A DNA stretch of 22,806 bases from Planctomycetaceae bacterium UBA6172 (GTDB lineage: Bacteria > Planctomycetota > Planctomycetia > Pirellulales > Pirellulaceae): the NCBI GenBank assembly GCA_002422955.1, contig DITY01000282.1, positions 1,304-24,109 of the forward strand, written 5' to 3'. Each line of letters starts with the position of its first letter. The stretch's first letter is position 1. The translations under genes were made by a program, and so were the position numbers. This document shows, one piece after another, positions 7,272 to 14,441 of this stretch. The notes under the pieces are model-generated. The model ran no database searches and had not been told where the DNA came from. It was given only the letters and a program-made list of their open reading frames with translations.

Positions 7272-8753
7272 ATGCCGCAACCCAGACGTGCTTTCCTTTC
7301 CGACCTCGGCATGGGGTTCACCGGCTTGTCGCTGGGGGCGATGTTGGCGCAAGACGGCCGCTTGCGGGCCGAAGAACCGAGCCCCGCGGCCAACGGGGTG
7401 GCGGCGGGTGAACCCGCGAGCGACAGCCACCATCCGCCGCGGGCCACTTCGGTCATCTGGATTTTTCTCTCGGGCGGTTACAGCCACGTCGAGACCTTCG
7501 ATCCCAAGCCGGCGCTCAACGAGCATGCCGGCAAAACGTTCGACAAGACGCCGTTCGAAAACCCGGCCAATTCGCCGCTGCACAAGAAGCGATTCCGTTC
7601 CGTCCCGGCCGAGGAGGTCAATGTCCGCGACGTCTACCCGTCGATCTATCCGATGCAGATCGGCTGGGCCAAGCATGGCCAAGCCGGGATCGAGATCACC
7701 GATTGGTGGCCGGAGTTGGCGAAGCAGGTCGACGAACTGTGTTTCGTGCGGAACATGTGGACGACCGACAACGATCACGCCGCCGAAAATCAAATCCACA
7801 CCGGCCGGCATCGGCTCGACGAACAGCAACCGAGCGTCGGGGCGTGGGCGCACTACGGGCTCGGGACGCTGAACGAAAATCTTCCGAAGTTTGCCGTGCT
7901 GGGCGGTCCGACCCGTTCCGATACCCGGCTGTCGATCGATTCGCTCTACCTCGGCCCGCAGCATGCGGGAGTACCGATCGCACTCGACCCGAAGAACCCG
8001 CTCCCGTTTGGCGAACGCCACCCCAGCCAATCGCTGGAAGAACAGCGTCGGGAATATGACTTGATCCATCGGCTCAACGGGCTGCAGGCGGTCGAGTATC
8101 CCGAGGACCAGGAATTGTTGGCCCGGATCCGCGCTTACGAATTGGCGTTTCGCATGCAGGCGACCGTCCCCGAGGCGATCGGTTTTGCGGATGAGACCGC
8201 GGAGACCCGCAAGCTGTATGGGCTCGACGTCGAAGCGACCAAGGTCGCTGGTGAACGCCTGCTCGCCGCCCGCCGCTTGATCGAACGCGGCGTTCGGTTC
8301 GTGCAGGTCTTCCCTTCGGCTTATGGCGTGTGGGATTCCCACCAGAAGCTCAAGGACAATCACACGCGGCTATGCGGCACGGTCGATTTGCCGGTAGCGG
8401 GTCTGATTCAGGATCTGAAGCAACGCGGCTTGTTGGAACAGACCGTCGTCGTGTTCTGCACCGAGTTCGGCCGCACTCCGGGGCTCGAGATCCGGGGTGG
8501 CGGTGTCGATGGCCGCGATCATCACCCCAACGGCTTCACGATCTGGATGGCCGGCGCGGGGCTGAAAAAGGGCTTCGTCCATGGCGAGACGGACGAACTC
8601 GGTTACCATGCGTTAGGGGACGGGCATTACGTCACCGACCTGCACGCGACCGTGCTCCATCTGCTCGGGTTGGACAACCGTCGCCTCGAAATCCCCGGTC
8701 GCAAACGGCTGGAAATCGACCACGGACGGGTCATCCGCGAAATCCTCACCTAA
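7272..8753 (+). CDS. DUF1501 family protein, Tat-exported
   Basis: A 493-residue protein with a twin-arginine leader (Arg5-Arg6 in RRAFLSDLG, then a hydrophobic GLSLGAML stretch), so it is probably exported folded. The DUF1501 body shows IFLSGGYSHVETFDPKP near 63-79, a mid-region with DNDHAAENQIHTGRH, and a C-terminal block with CTEFGRTP and GRDHHPNG, which recalls the alkaline-phosphatase/sulfatase superfamily fold. Biochemical function is not established. In planctomycetes such genes usually pair with a DUF1549/DUF1553 cytochrome-like partner, which is missing here. ATG 7272 is used: GGGAG lies 11 bases upstream and the Tat signal starts there. The frame is open 440 codons further upstream, but that part is antisense to the sulfatase. 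The Fe-S gene follows by 28 bp. Confidence 0.93.
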   Translation: MPQPRRAFLSDLGMGFTGLSLGAMLAQDGRLRAEEPSPAANGVAAGEPASDSHHPPRATSVIWIFLSGGYSHVETFDPKPALNEHAGKTFDKTPFENPANSPLHKKRFRSVPAEEVNVRDVYPSIYPMQIGWAKHGQAGIEITDWWPELAKQVDELCFVRNMWTTDNDHAAENQIHTGRHRLDEQQPSVGAWAHYGLGTLNENLPKFAVLGGPTRSDTRLSIDSLYLGPQHAGVPIALDPKNPLPFGERHPSQSLEEQRREYDLIHRLNGLQAVEYPEDQELLARIRAYELAFRMQATVPEAIGFADETAETRKLYGLDVEATKVAGERLLAARRLIERGVRFVQVFPSAYGVWDSHQKLKDNHTRLCGTVDLPVAGLIQDLKQRGLLEQTVVVFCTEFGRTPGLEIRGGGVDGRDHHPNGFTIWMAGAGLKKGFVHGETDELGYHALGDGHYVTDLHATVLHLLGLDNRRLEIPGRKRLEIDHGRVIREILT

Positions 8754-8781
8754 CCTCTCTGGCGTCGCTGCCAAGTTTCCC

Positions 8782-10008
8782 TTGCCTCACCCCACACCGC
8801 CCCCCGCCTCTAAACCGGACCAGGCCACCGCCGCTCGCGATCCGCTGACCGCCTGTGTGCATTGCGGCTTTTGCCTCGACGTCTGTCCCACCTATCAATT
8901 GACGGGCGATGAAAACAATTCGCCTCGCGGTCGCCTGCGGTTGTGGCGAGAGGAAGCCGAAGGCCGGATCGGGTCCGACCCCTGGACCGATTTTTACACG
9001 CAGGAGTGCGTCGGTTGTTTGGCTTGCGAGCCCGCCTGCCCGGCGAACGTGCCCTATGGGCTGGCGCTCGAACAGGTTCGCCATCGCCACGTCACCGAGG
9101 GCCGGGACAAGCCCGATTGGCGACTCCGCATCGCCGATTGGCTGGCCCGTCACCCCGCGTGGTTCAACGCGACGATGTTGCCGGCACGGGCATTGCGCAG
9201 GTTGAATCTGCTCCGGCATCGCAACCTGTTCCCCGGAACTCCGCCGCTGGTCGAGTCGACCGCGCGGTACGCGGAACGGCTGATGGCGGATCGGCGGCCG
9301 ACCGGGCCCCGGGTCGCGCTGCTGAGCGGTTGCCTGATGGAAGCGGTTTTTCGCGAGCTCAACTTCGCCACGGTGCGGGTGCTGATCGAGAACAACGTGC
9401 AGGTCTTCGTGCCGGCGACGCAGGGGTGTTGCGGCGCGTTTCAGGAGCACCTCGGTCTGGCGGGGGTCGATCGCTTGCGCGCGCAAAATCGACAGGCCTT
9501 CGGCGGCGACGATTTTGACTTGGTCGTCACCAATTCCGCCGGCTGCGGCTTGGCGCTTTCCAAGACGCTGGCCGGGGACAAGCCGGTGCGGGACGTGATC
9601 GATTTCCTCAATGACTTGGGGCCGGTGACGCGAGAACGCGGTGCGGCGGCCGTCACCAAGACGCGGCTGTATGTCGATCTCCCCTGCCACTTGATTCATG
9701 GCCAACGCGTCGATCGGGTGCCCGAGCGGGCATTGGCCGCCACGGGCTATCGCTGGGAATTGGCCCCCTTGGCCCGCGAATGCTGCGGTTCGGGCGGTGT
9801 GTATCACCTGCGAAAACCCGAGAACGCCCGCGAGATCCTGGCCAAGAAGTCGGCGTTCTTGAACCAGGCGGAAGGCGACCCGGTCTGGCTGGTGACCACG
9901 AATCACGTCTGCATGATGCAGTGGAATTCGGCCCGGGCCGCGGGACTCGTCCGCCGCCCCTATGAAGTGCGGCACCTGATCCAGTTGCTCGACCCGGCAG
10001 GGAAATAG
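8782..10008 (+). CDS. glcF: GlcF-type (Fe-S)-binding protein with two CCG domains
   Basis: A 408-residue protein closely resembling the iron-sulfur subunit of glycolate oxidase (E. coli GlcF, about 407 residues). Two [4Fe-4S] motifs are visible: CVHCGFCLDVCP (Cys25, 28, 31, 35) and CVGCLACEPACP (Cys76, 79, 82, 86). Two cysteine-rich CCG domains follow, marked by GCCGAF and ECCGSGG, of the heterodisulfide-reductase/GlpC/LutA kind. GlcF passes electrons from a flavin 2-hydroxyacid dehydrogenase (GlcD/GlcE) to the quinone pool. No flavoprotein partner lies nearby, so the substrate (glycolate or lactate) is uncertain. The start is TTG 8782; no in-frame ATG precedes the first cluster. It lies 28 bp after DUF1501, probably co-transcribed, and 18 bp from the convergent transporter. 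Confidence 0.85.
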   Translation: MPHPTPPPASKPDQATAARDPLTACVHCGFCLDVCPTYQLTGDENNSPRGRLRLWREEAEGRIGSDPWTDFYTQECVGCLACEPACPANVPYGLALEQVRHRHVTEGRDKPDWRLRIADWLARHPAWFNATMLPARALRRLNLLRHRNLFPGTPPLVESTARYAERLMADRRPTGPRVALLSGCLMEAVFRELNFATVRVLIENNVQVFVPATQGCCGAFQEHLGLAGVDRLRAQNRQAFGGDDFDLVVTNSAGCGLALSKTLAGDKPVRDVIDFLNDLGPVTRERGAAAVTKTRLYVDLPCHLIHGQRVDRVPERALAATGYRWELAPLARECCGSGGVYHLRKPENAREILAKKSAFLNQAEGDPVWLVTTNHVCMMQWNSARAAGLVRRPYEVRHLIQLLDPAGK

Positions 10009-10014
10009 CCGGGT
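9992..10014. terminator. Hairpin at convergent gene junction
   Basis: A perfect 7-bp inverted repeat ACCCGGC / GCCGGGT with a 9-base loop; its right arm starts at the last base of the glcF stop codon. It lies in the 18-bp gap and gene end between two convergent genes. Being symmetric, it could act for both strands. There is no T-run, so it would not be a classic intrinsic terminator. Confidence 0.4.
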
Positions 10015-10026
10015 TCGCCACAACGA

Positions 10027-11862
10027 TCAGGGTGACTGCATTGAGAGCGGTAAGATGATCGGCACCAAGGTCACGCTGACGATCAAGACGATGATGCTGA
10101 ACGGGACCCCGATGCGAACGAAGTCACCAAAGGTGTAGTTACCGGGTGTGACCACCAGCGTATTCACGGGGGAGGATACCGGGGTCATGAAGGCGGTCGA
10201 CGCGGCGAGCGCGACGATCATGGCGAAGGGATAGGGTGAGGCACTGAGTTCGTCCGCGACGGTTAGCGCGACGGGGGCCATCAACACGGCCGTGGCGGTG
10301 TTGGAGATGAACATCCCGAGGCCCGCCGTGACGATGAACAACGCCGCCAAGACGCCCCGCGGCCCCATGTCGTTGGTCAGCGACAACAGCGCTGTCGAAG
10401 CCAGATCGACCCCGCCGGTTCGTTCCAACGCGATCGAAAATGGCAACATGCCCACGATCAAGACGATCGTCTTCCAGTCGATCGATCGATAAGCGCTTTC
10501 CAGGTTCACGCAGCGGAGTGCTCCCATCAACAGGCAACCGAGCAGCGCCGCTTGCACGTTGGGAACCACGCCGCTGACCATCAGGCCGACAACGATCAGC
10601 AAGCAGGCCATGGCCCGCCCCGCCTTACCCGCCACCGGCAGGACTTCGGCATGCTCCCTGGGCAGACTGATCGCGACGAAGTCCTGGCTTCCGCTCTGAA
10701 CGTTCTGAATCGATCTCCAGGGTCCGATCAGCAGCAGCGTGTCGCCGAGATTGAGCTGCTGATCTTCCATGCCACGCTCGTGGGCGACTTGGCCGCGGCG
10801 CAGCCCGATGGCCGTGAGGCCCGTTCGGGTACGCAGCTTCGAAGTGGTCACCGTTTGGCCGATCAGTGCCGAGTCGGCGGGAATGATCACCTCCGTCATC
10901 CCGATCTCTTGCGATCGGTCGGTAAAGTAAGCGCCAGTCAACGGAAGCGGGTCCAGCGAGTACTTTTCCAACAGCGACTCGCCGTTGGAATTGGGGTCGA
11001 ACAAGTCCAGCAGCAGGACGTCACCGGCCTGAAAAACGGATTTGGCCCTCGGCTGCAGCAACGCGTGATGTCGCTCGATCGCCAACAAGTTCGCGCCGGA
11101 ATCACGCCGGAAGTGAAGCGATTCGAGCGACCTGCCGACCAGGGGTGAATCGCGATTCACCCGGGCGCGGTGCTCGCGGTCGGCCAGGTTGTAGCGTTGG
11201 ATCCAAGTCGCGAGGGTCGGCTGGTTCGAGACGCCGACCTGTTGATCGGCCGTAGCGCCCGGCAACCAGCGTCGGGCGAAGAGCATGTAGATGATCGCCA
11301 ACGCCAACACGGGCAAGCCGAACGGTGTGAAGCTGAAAAAACGGAAACCTTCCTCGCCGCGTCGCACCAACTCGCTGTTGACGACCAGGTTGGGCGCGGT
11401 TGCCACCAACGTCATCATGCCACTGATCAAGGCCGCGAAGCTGAGCGGCATCATCAATCGGCTCGGCGGGGTCTTGGTTTGGTGCGAGATTCGCATCGTG
11501 ACGGGGATGAAGATCGCGGTTACCGCCGTCGAGCTCATCGTGGAGCCGAGTCCGCAGACGACCGACATCAGCAATACGACCAATCGCCGCTCGCTGTTCG
11601 CGGCCGTTCGGGTCAGCCAATCGCCCAAGGCTCGCGCCACCCCGGTTCGCACCAAACCGTCACCGATGACGAACAAGGCCGCGATCAAAACGATATTGGG
11701 GTCGCTGAAGCCGGCCAACGCTTCGGTCATCGTCAACACGCCCGTGAACGGCAGCAACGTCAACATGATCAGCGCGACCGCGTCCATGCGTGGCTTGTTG
11801 ATGGCGAACATCACGATCGCGGCGATCAGCAACGCGAGTACTGACGCCAACTCAGGATTCAT
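10027..11862 (-). CDS. SLC13/DASS-type permease with two RCK_C domains (YfbS-like)
   Basis: A 611-residue inner-membrane transporter. The N-terminal half of the membrane domain (about 1-200) and the C-terminal half (about 415-611) flank a cytoplasmic insert with two TrkA-C/RCK_C domains (about 228-290 and 318-382). Both halves carry the divalent-anion/Na+ symporter signature: SSTAVTAIFIP at 110-120 and SNTATAVLMAP in the second half. TAPNLVVNSEL and PVSSPVNTLV also fit. Length, layout and many segments (ALAGFSDPNI, PSRLMMPLSFA) match my memory of E. coli YfbS, whose substrate is not established; related permeases move sulfate or dicarboxylates. RCK_C domains suggest ligand gating. ATG 11862 has only a weak GAAGTGA upstream. 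It is convergent with glcF. Confidence 0.9.
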   Translation of the reverse strand: MNPELASVLALLIAAIVMFAINKPRMDAVALIMLTLLPFTGVLTMTEALAGFSDPNIVLIAALFVIGDGLVRTGVARALGDWLTRTAANSERRLVVLLMSVVCGLGSTMSSTAVTAIFIPVTMRISHQTKTPPSRLMMPLSFAALISGMMTLVATAPNLVVNSELVRRGEEGFRFFSFTPFGLPVLALAIIYMLFARRWLPGATADQQVGVSNQPTLATWIQRYNLADREHRARVNRDSPLVGRSLESLHFRRDSGANLLAIERHHALLQPRAKSVFQAGDVLLLDLFDPNSNGESLLEKYSLDPLPLTGAYFTDRSQEIGMTEVIIPADSALIGQTVTTSKLRTRTGLTAIGLRRGQVAHERGMEDQQLNLGDTLLLIGPWRSIQNVQSGSQDFVAISLPREHAEVLPVAGKAGRAMACLLIVVGLMVSGVVPNVQAALLGCLLMGALRCVNLESAYRSIDWKTIVLIVGMLPFSIALERTGGVDLASTALLSLTNDMGPRGVLAALFIVTAGLGMFISNTATAVLMAPVALTVADELSASPYPFAMIVALAASTAFMTPVSSPVNTLVVTPGNYTFGDFVRIGVPFSIIVLIVSVTLVPIILPLSMQSP

Positions 11863-11922
11863 CTGCGCACATCACTTCAAAGAATGGTTAACGAAACGGC
11901 CCGAACGGCGGGGCATCCGCCT

Positions 11923-11952
11923 AAGGTAACCCAAGGTAATCCAAGGTAATCC
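11923..11952. repeat. Triple tandem 10-bp repeat (AAGGTAAYCC)
   Basis: Three adjacent 10-base units, AAGGTAACCC then AAGGTAATCC twice, differing at one position. They lie 61 bases upstream of the YfbS-like start. The period is close to one helical turn, so all copies would face the same side of the DNA, as in repeated protein-binding sites. The exact reverse complement of CAAGGTAATC recurs at 12337-12346. Confidence 0.8.
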
Positions 11953-12073
11953 CTATCGATGAAAACCGCATGCTACCCGTACCCGATCTTGGCTAACTGC
12001 GAGGAAGCCTTGTCAACGGGCGAGCAGGTCAGAAGCAAGCCAGAGGTCCTTGGCGAAAGACCGCTATCGTCCC

Positions 12074-12108
12074 GCTGGCGAGAGGAATCCCCGCCTCTTC
12101 CGCCGAGC
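12074..12108. other. Long imperfect hairpin in intergenic region
   Basis: The arms GCTGGCGAGAGG (12074-12085) and CCTCT-TC-CGCC-G-AGC (12094-12108) form 12 base pairs with a 2-base and a 1-base bulge and an 8-base loop. There is no T-run. It could be part of a structured untranslated leader, a small RNA, or chance in GC-rich DNA. Confidence 0.4.
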
Positions 12109-12336
12109 AGTGCGTGTTCGCCAGACCCACCGCCTGTCCACCTGCTACCCTGGCCGACGACGCCTTCATTCATCTCACGTCTGAACGCACGTCCAGCGTC
12201 TTAGGGTCGCCCGCCCAAACAACCGCGTGCGACTGTAGACGACTGGCCTGGTTAAATCAACGCGGTCGGCCGGTGTTTCAAACCATCCTAATCTCCGAGT
12301 CATGACCAACGCTCGACTGGCACGATCACGCTCGCC

Positions 12337-12346
12337 GATTACCTTG
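12337..12346. repeat. Inverted copy of the CAAGGTAATC unit
   Basis: GATTACCTTG is the exact reverse complement of the 10-base core found twice at 11932-11951. It lies 107 bases before the start of the secreted repeat protein and overlaps the left edge of a possible -35 box. Confidence 0.6.
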
Positions 12347-12372
12347 TGAGTCACTTCGACATCGGTTATTAA
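12344..12372 (+). promoter_or_regulatory. Possible sigma-70-like promoter for the repeat-protein gene
   Basis: TTGTGA (12344-12349) and TATTAA (12367-12372) are separated by 17 bases; each matches four of six consensus positions. It lies about 80 bases upstream of the ATG at 12454. The match is modest and planctomycete promoters often differ from this consensus, so it is only a candidate. Confidence 0.28.
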
Positions 12373-12453
12373 GAACTCAAGGTCCTTGCTCGCTTAGCGG
12401 ATTCGTCGAGAACGGCCTACCGTTCGCTTATCAACTCGCTTTCTGGTGTGATC

Positions 12454-12843
12454 ATGCTCCGTCGTTTGGTGTTCGCAGGGCTCATCGCCGTCTCATGCGT
12501 GTCCGCGGGGAACACGGCGTCCGCCCAGTTCGGCACGGTGTGGCAGCAACCTGCCCCCGTGGTCTGGCAACAGCCTGGCACCGTGGTCTGGCAACAGCCC
12601 GCGCCGACGGTCTGGCGGCAACCCGCGCCGGTCGTTTGGCAGCAGCCCGCGCCCGTTTTTCTTTCCAGTGGCGTGATTGTCCAGCAGCCGACAGTGAGGA
12701 TGAGTCCGATGCCAGTGACGCGGGTTTATCGCGCGCCGATCATCGGTTATCAGCCGACACGGCAAGTCGTTACCCGCAGGCGACCGGTCCTTGGCGGCAC
12801 CTCCTCGCGTGTCGTTTACGGGTACCGGCGGGTGGTTTTCTAA
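12454..12843 (+). CDS. Small secreted protein with WQQPAP octapeptide repeats
   Basis: A 129-residue protein of unknown function. A signal peptide (MLRRLVFAGLIAVSCVSAG, likely cut after SA at about 24) is followed by five tandem octapeptides at residues 28-67 (DNA 12535-12654): TVWQQPAP, VVWQQPGT, VVWQQPAP, TVWRQPAP, VVWQQPAP. The C-terminal part is basic and aromatic (RRRPVLGG near 109-116, then YGYRRVVF at the very end), a type of ending I associate with small exported planctomycete proteins. Tryptophan/glutamine/proline-rich repeats suggest an extended structural or cell-wall-associated segment; this is inference. The ATG at 12454 is used; a GTG two codons earlier is possible. It is divergent from the YfbS-like gene and not obviously in an operon with the peptidase 222 bp downstream. 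Confidence 0.82.
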   Translation: MLRRLVFAGLIAVSCVSAGNTASAQFGTVWQQPAPVVWQQPGTVVWQQPAPTVWRQPAPVVWQQPAPVFLSSGVIVQQPTVRMSPMPVTRVYRAPIIGYQPTRQVVTRRRPVLGGTSSRVVYGYRRVVF

Positions 12844-13024
12844 CCCGCAAGGGGATTTAACGCGACGCCTCCGGTGTCACTGCGCCGCGGGTACCAAGGT
12901 CGCACCGCGGCAACATGCCAGCGTGCGAGTTTCCTGCCTACGCGGGTTTTTGCTTGCCCAGTCTCGATCATTGGCCACCACGAGCTTTCGCCGTGGGGCC
13001 AAGCTGCCGGTCGCGAACGATCGC

Positions 13025-13037
13025 GATCTTTAAGATC
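13025..13037. other. Short inverted repeat before the M20 peptidase
   Basis: GATCTT-T-AAGATC, a 6-bp inverted repeat around a single central base. It lies about 15 bases upstream of the ribosome-binding site (AGGA) of the peptidase gene. It could be an operator half-site pair, or chance. Confidence 0.25.
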
Positions 13038-13065
13038 ACCAATTCCCACGTCAGGAAGCCATCTC

Positions 13066-14268
13066 GTGAGCACCGCAAAACCCCAGATTGATACCCAAGC
13101 CGCGACAGATCGGTTGATGCGCCTGTTGGCGATCGAGGGCGTGACCGGACAAGAGCGGGCGATTGGCGAAGCTGTCCGCGAGGAATTGGTTAACGTCGGA
13201 GTCCCCGCGTCGGCGATCCGGTTCGATACGGTTCATGAGCGGATTCCGCTGCCGACGGAGACCGGAAACCTACTGGTCGACCTGCCCGGCACGGGTCCAG
13301 GGCCGCGGCTGCTGTTCTCGACCCATCTCGATACCGTTCCGCTGTGCGCGGGCGTGAAACCGAGTCTCGAGGGTGATCGGATCGTTTCGGACGGGACGAC
13401 CGCGTTGGGGGGCGACAATCGGACCGGCTGCGCGGTGCTGGTGACTCTGGTCGAGACGCTGATCAAGCACAACCTTCCGCACCCTCCGATTACTCTGCTG
13501 CTGACGGTTCGCGAGGAGAGCGGCCTGCACGGGGCGCGGGAATTGGACCCAGCCGACTTGGGTGGGGCAGAGATGTGTTTCAACGTCGACGCCAAGTTGG
13601 CCGCGGAATTGGTCACCGGCGCGGTGGGGCAAGTGAACTGGGAAGTTGAGATCATTGGCAAGGCGTCCCACGCGGGCGTCGCCCCGGAAAAAGGGATTTC
13701 CGCGACCCTGGTGGCGTCCATCGCCCTGGCCGAAGCGAATCGGGCCGGCTGGTTCGGCAAGGTGACCAAGACGGACGGCCATGGCACCAGCAACGTCGGT
13801 ATTTTTGGCGGCAAGGGCAACCAGGCCGCGGGCGACGCGACCAATGTCGTGACCGATTACGTGCGGATCGTCGGTGAGGCGCGGAGCCCTGATATTACCT
13901 TCGCCAGCAAGATCGTCGCGGGTTTTCAGGCGGCCTTCGAGTTCGCGCAAGCGGAGGTCAAGGATTTTGAAGGGAGTACCGCGGAGATCCGCTTCACCAG
14001 CACCCCTTCGTACCCCTCATTCCGACTCGAGGAGGATACGCCCGCGGTGCGGCATGCCAAACGGGCGGTGGAGGCGCTCGGCCTGGAACCGACCACGCTG
14101 TTTTCGAACGGCGGCCTCGACGCGAATTGGTTGGTCAAGCACGGCGTCCCCACGGTGACCTTTGGCGCGGGGCAATACGAGATCCATACGATCAAGGAAT
14201 TCGTCGATGTCCCTGAGTTTTTGCAGGGCTGTCGGCTGGCGGTGCTGCTGGCGACCTTGCCAGCCTGA
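13066..14268 (+). CDS. M20 family zinc metallopeptidase (PepT-like)
   Basis: A 400-residue cytoplasmic two-zinc peptidase or amidohydrolase of the M20 family, nearest to PepT-like tripeptidases. Metal and catalytic residues are all visible: His87 and Asp89 (STHLDTVP), bridging Asp117 (GGDNRTG), Glu150 base and Glu151 ligand (REESG), Asp175 (FNVDAK) and His374 (YEIHT). The dimerisation lid domain runs from about 186 to 300 with GKASHAGVAPEKG. The start is GTG 13066, with AGGAAG about 10 bases upstream; there is no signal peptide. The frame is open 64 codons further upstream, but those residues are low-quality and not conserved-looking. The porin gene follows by 173 bp and the AbgT-like transporter after that, all on the same strand. 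Substrate is unknown: peptide or aminoacyl amide. Confidence 0.9.
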   Translation: MSTAKPQIDTQAATDRLMRLLAIEGVTGQERAIGEAVREELVNVGVPASAIRFDTVHERIPLPTETGNLLVDLPGTGPGPRLLFSTHLDTVPLCAGVKPSLEGDRIVSDGTTALGGDNRTGCAVLVTLVETLIKHNLPHPPITLLLTVREESGLHGARELDPADLGGAEMCFNVDAKLAAELVTGAVGQVNWEVEIIGKASHAGVAPEKGISATLVASIALAEANRAGWFGKVTKTDGHGTSNVGIFGGKGNQAAGDATNVVTDYVRIVGEARSPDITFASKIVAGFQAAFEFAQAEVKDFEGSTAEIRFTSTPSYPSFRLEEDTPAVRHAKRAVEALGLEPTTLFSNGGLDANWLVKHGVPTVTFGAGQYEIHTIKEFVDVPEFLQGCRLAVLLATLPA

Positions 14269-14441
14269 CGCCGCCCGCGAAGTGGTCCTCCCCCGAGCAG
14301 GCTGCCATCGCGGGCCCTACGACCAGCACAATCGTTAAAGTCAGCCGAACCATTGGACGATAACTTCAAGGCACATCGCGCCCGTACGTGAAGCGACTCT
14401 GCTCACGCCATGGAGACGCTCACGCCCTGGAGTTACTGGTC

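Larger units (their letters stand above)
11863..12453. other. Gene-poor 591-bp divergent intergenic region
   Basis: This separates the minus-strand YfbS-like gene from the plus-strand repeat-protein gene and must contain promoters for both. It holds a 10-bp triple tandem repeat, an inverted copy of the same unit about 390 bp away, and a 12-bp imperfect hairpin (separate entries). A short open frame at 11959-12204 has no ribosome-binding site, no recognisable domain and low-complexity proline/serine content, so I do not call it a gene. A small RNA is possible but unsupported by any known family signature. Confidence 0.5.

Noticed and set aside
7233..8363. A 376-codon open frame on the minus strand opposite DUF1501.
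   Set aside because: No recognisable motif; it fully overlaps a secure gene.
8746..10023. A 425-codon open frame on the minus strand opposite glcF.
   Set aside because: The plus-strand frame has all cluster cysteines and family motifs; the opposite frame shows no domain and is a GC-rich antisense artefact.
11959..12204. A possible 81-codon small gene in the intergenic region.
   Set aside because: No ribosome-binding site, Pro/Ser/Arg-rich composition like random GC-rich frames, and it spans the hairpin region.
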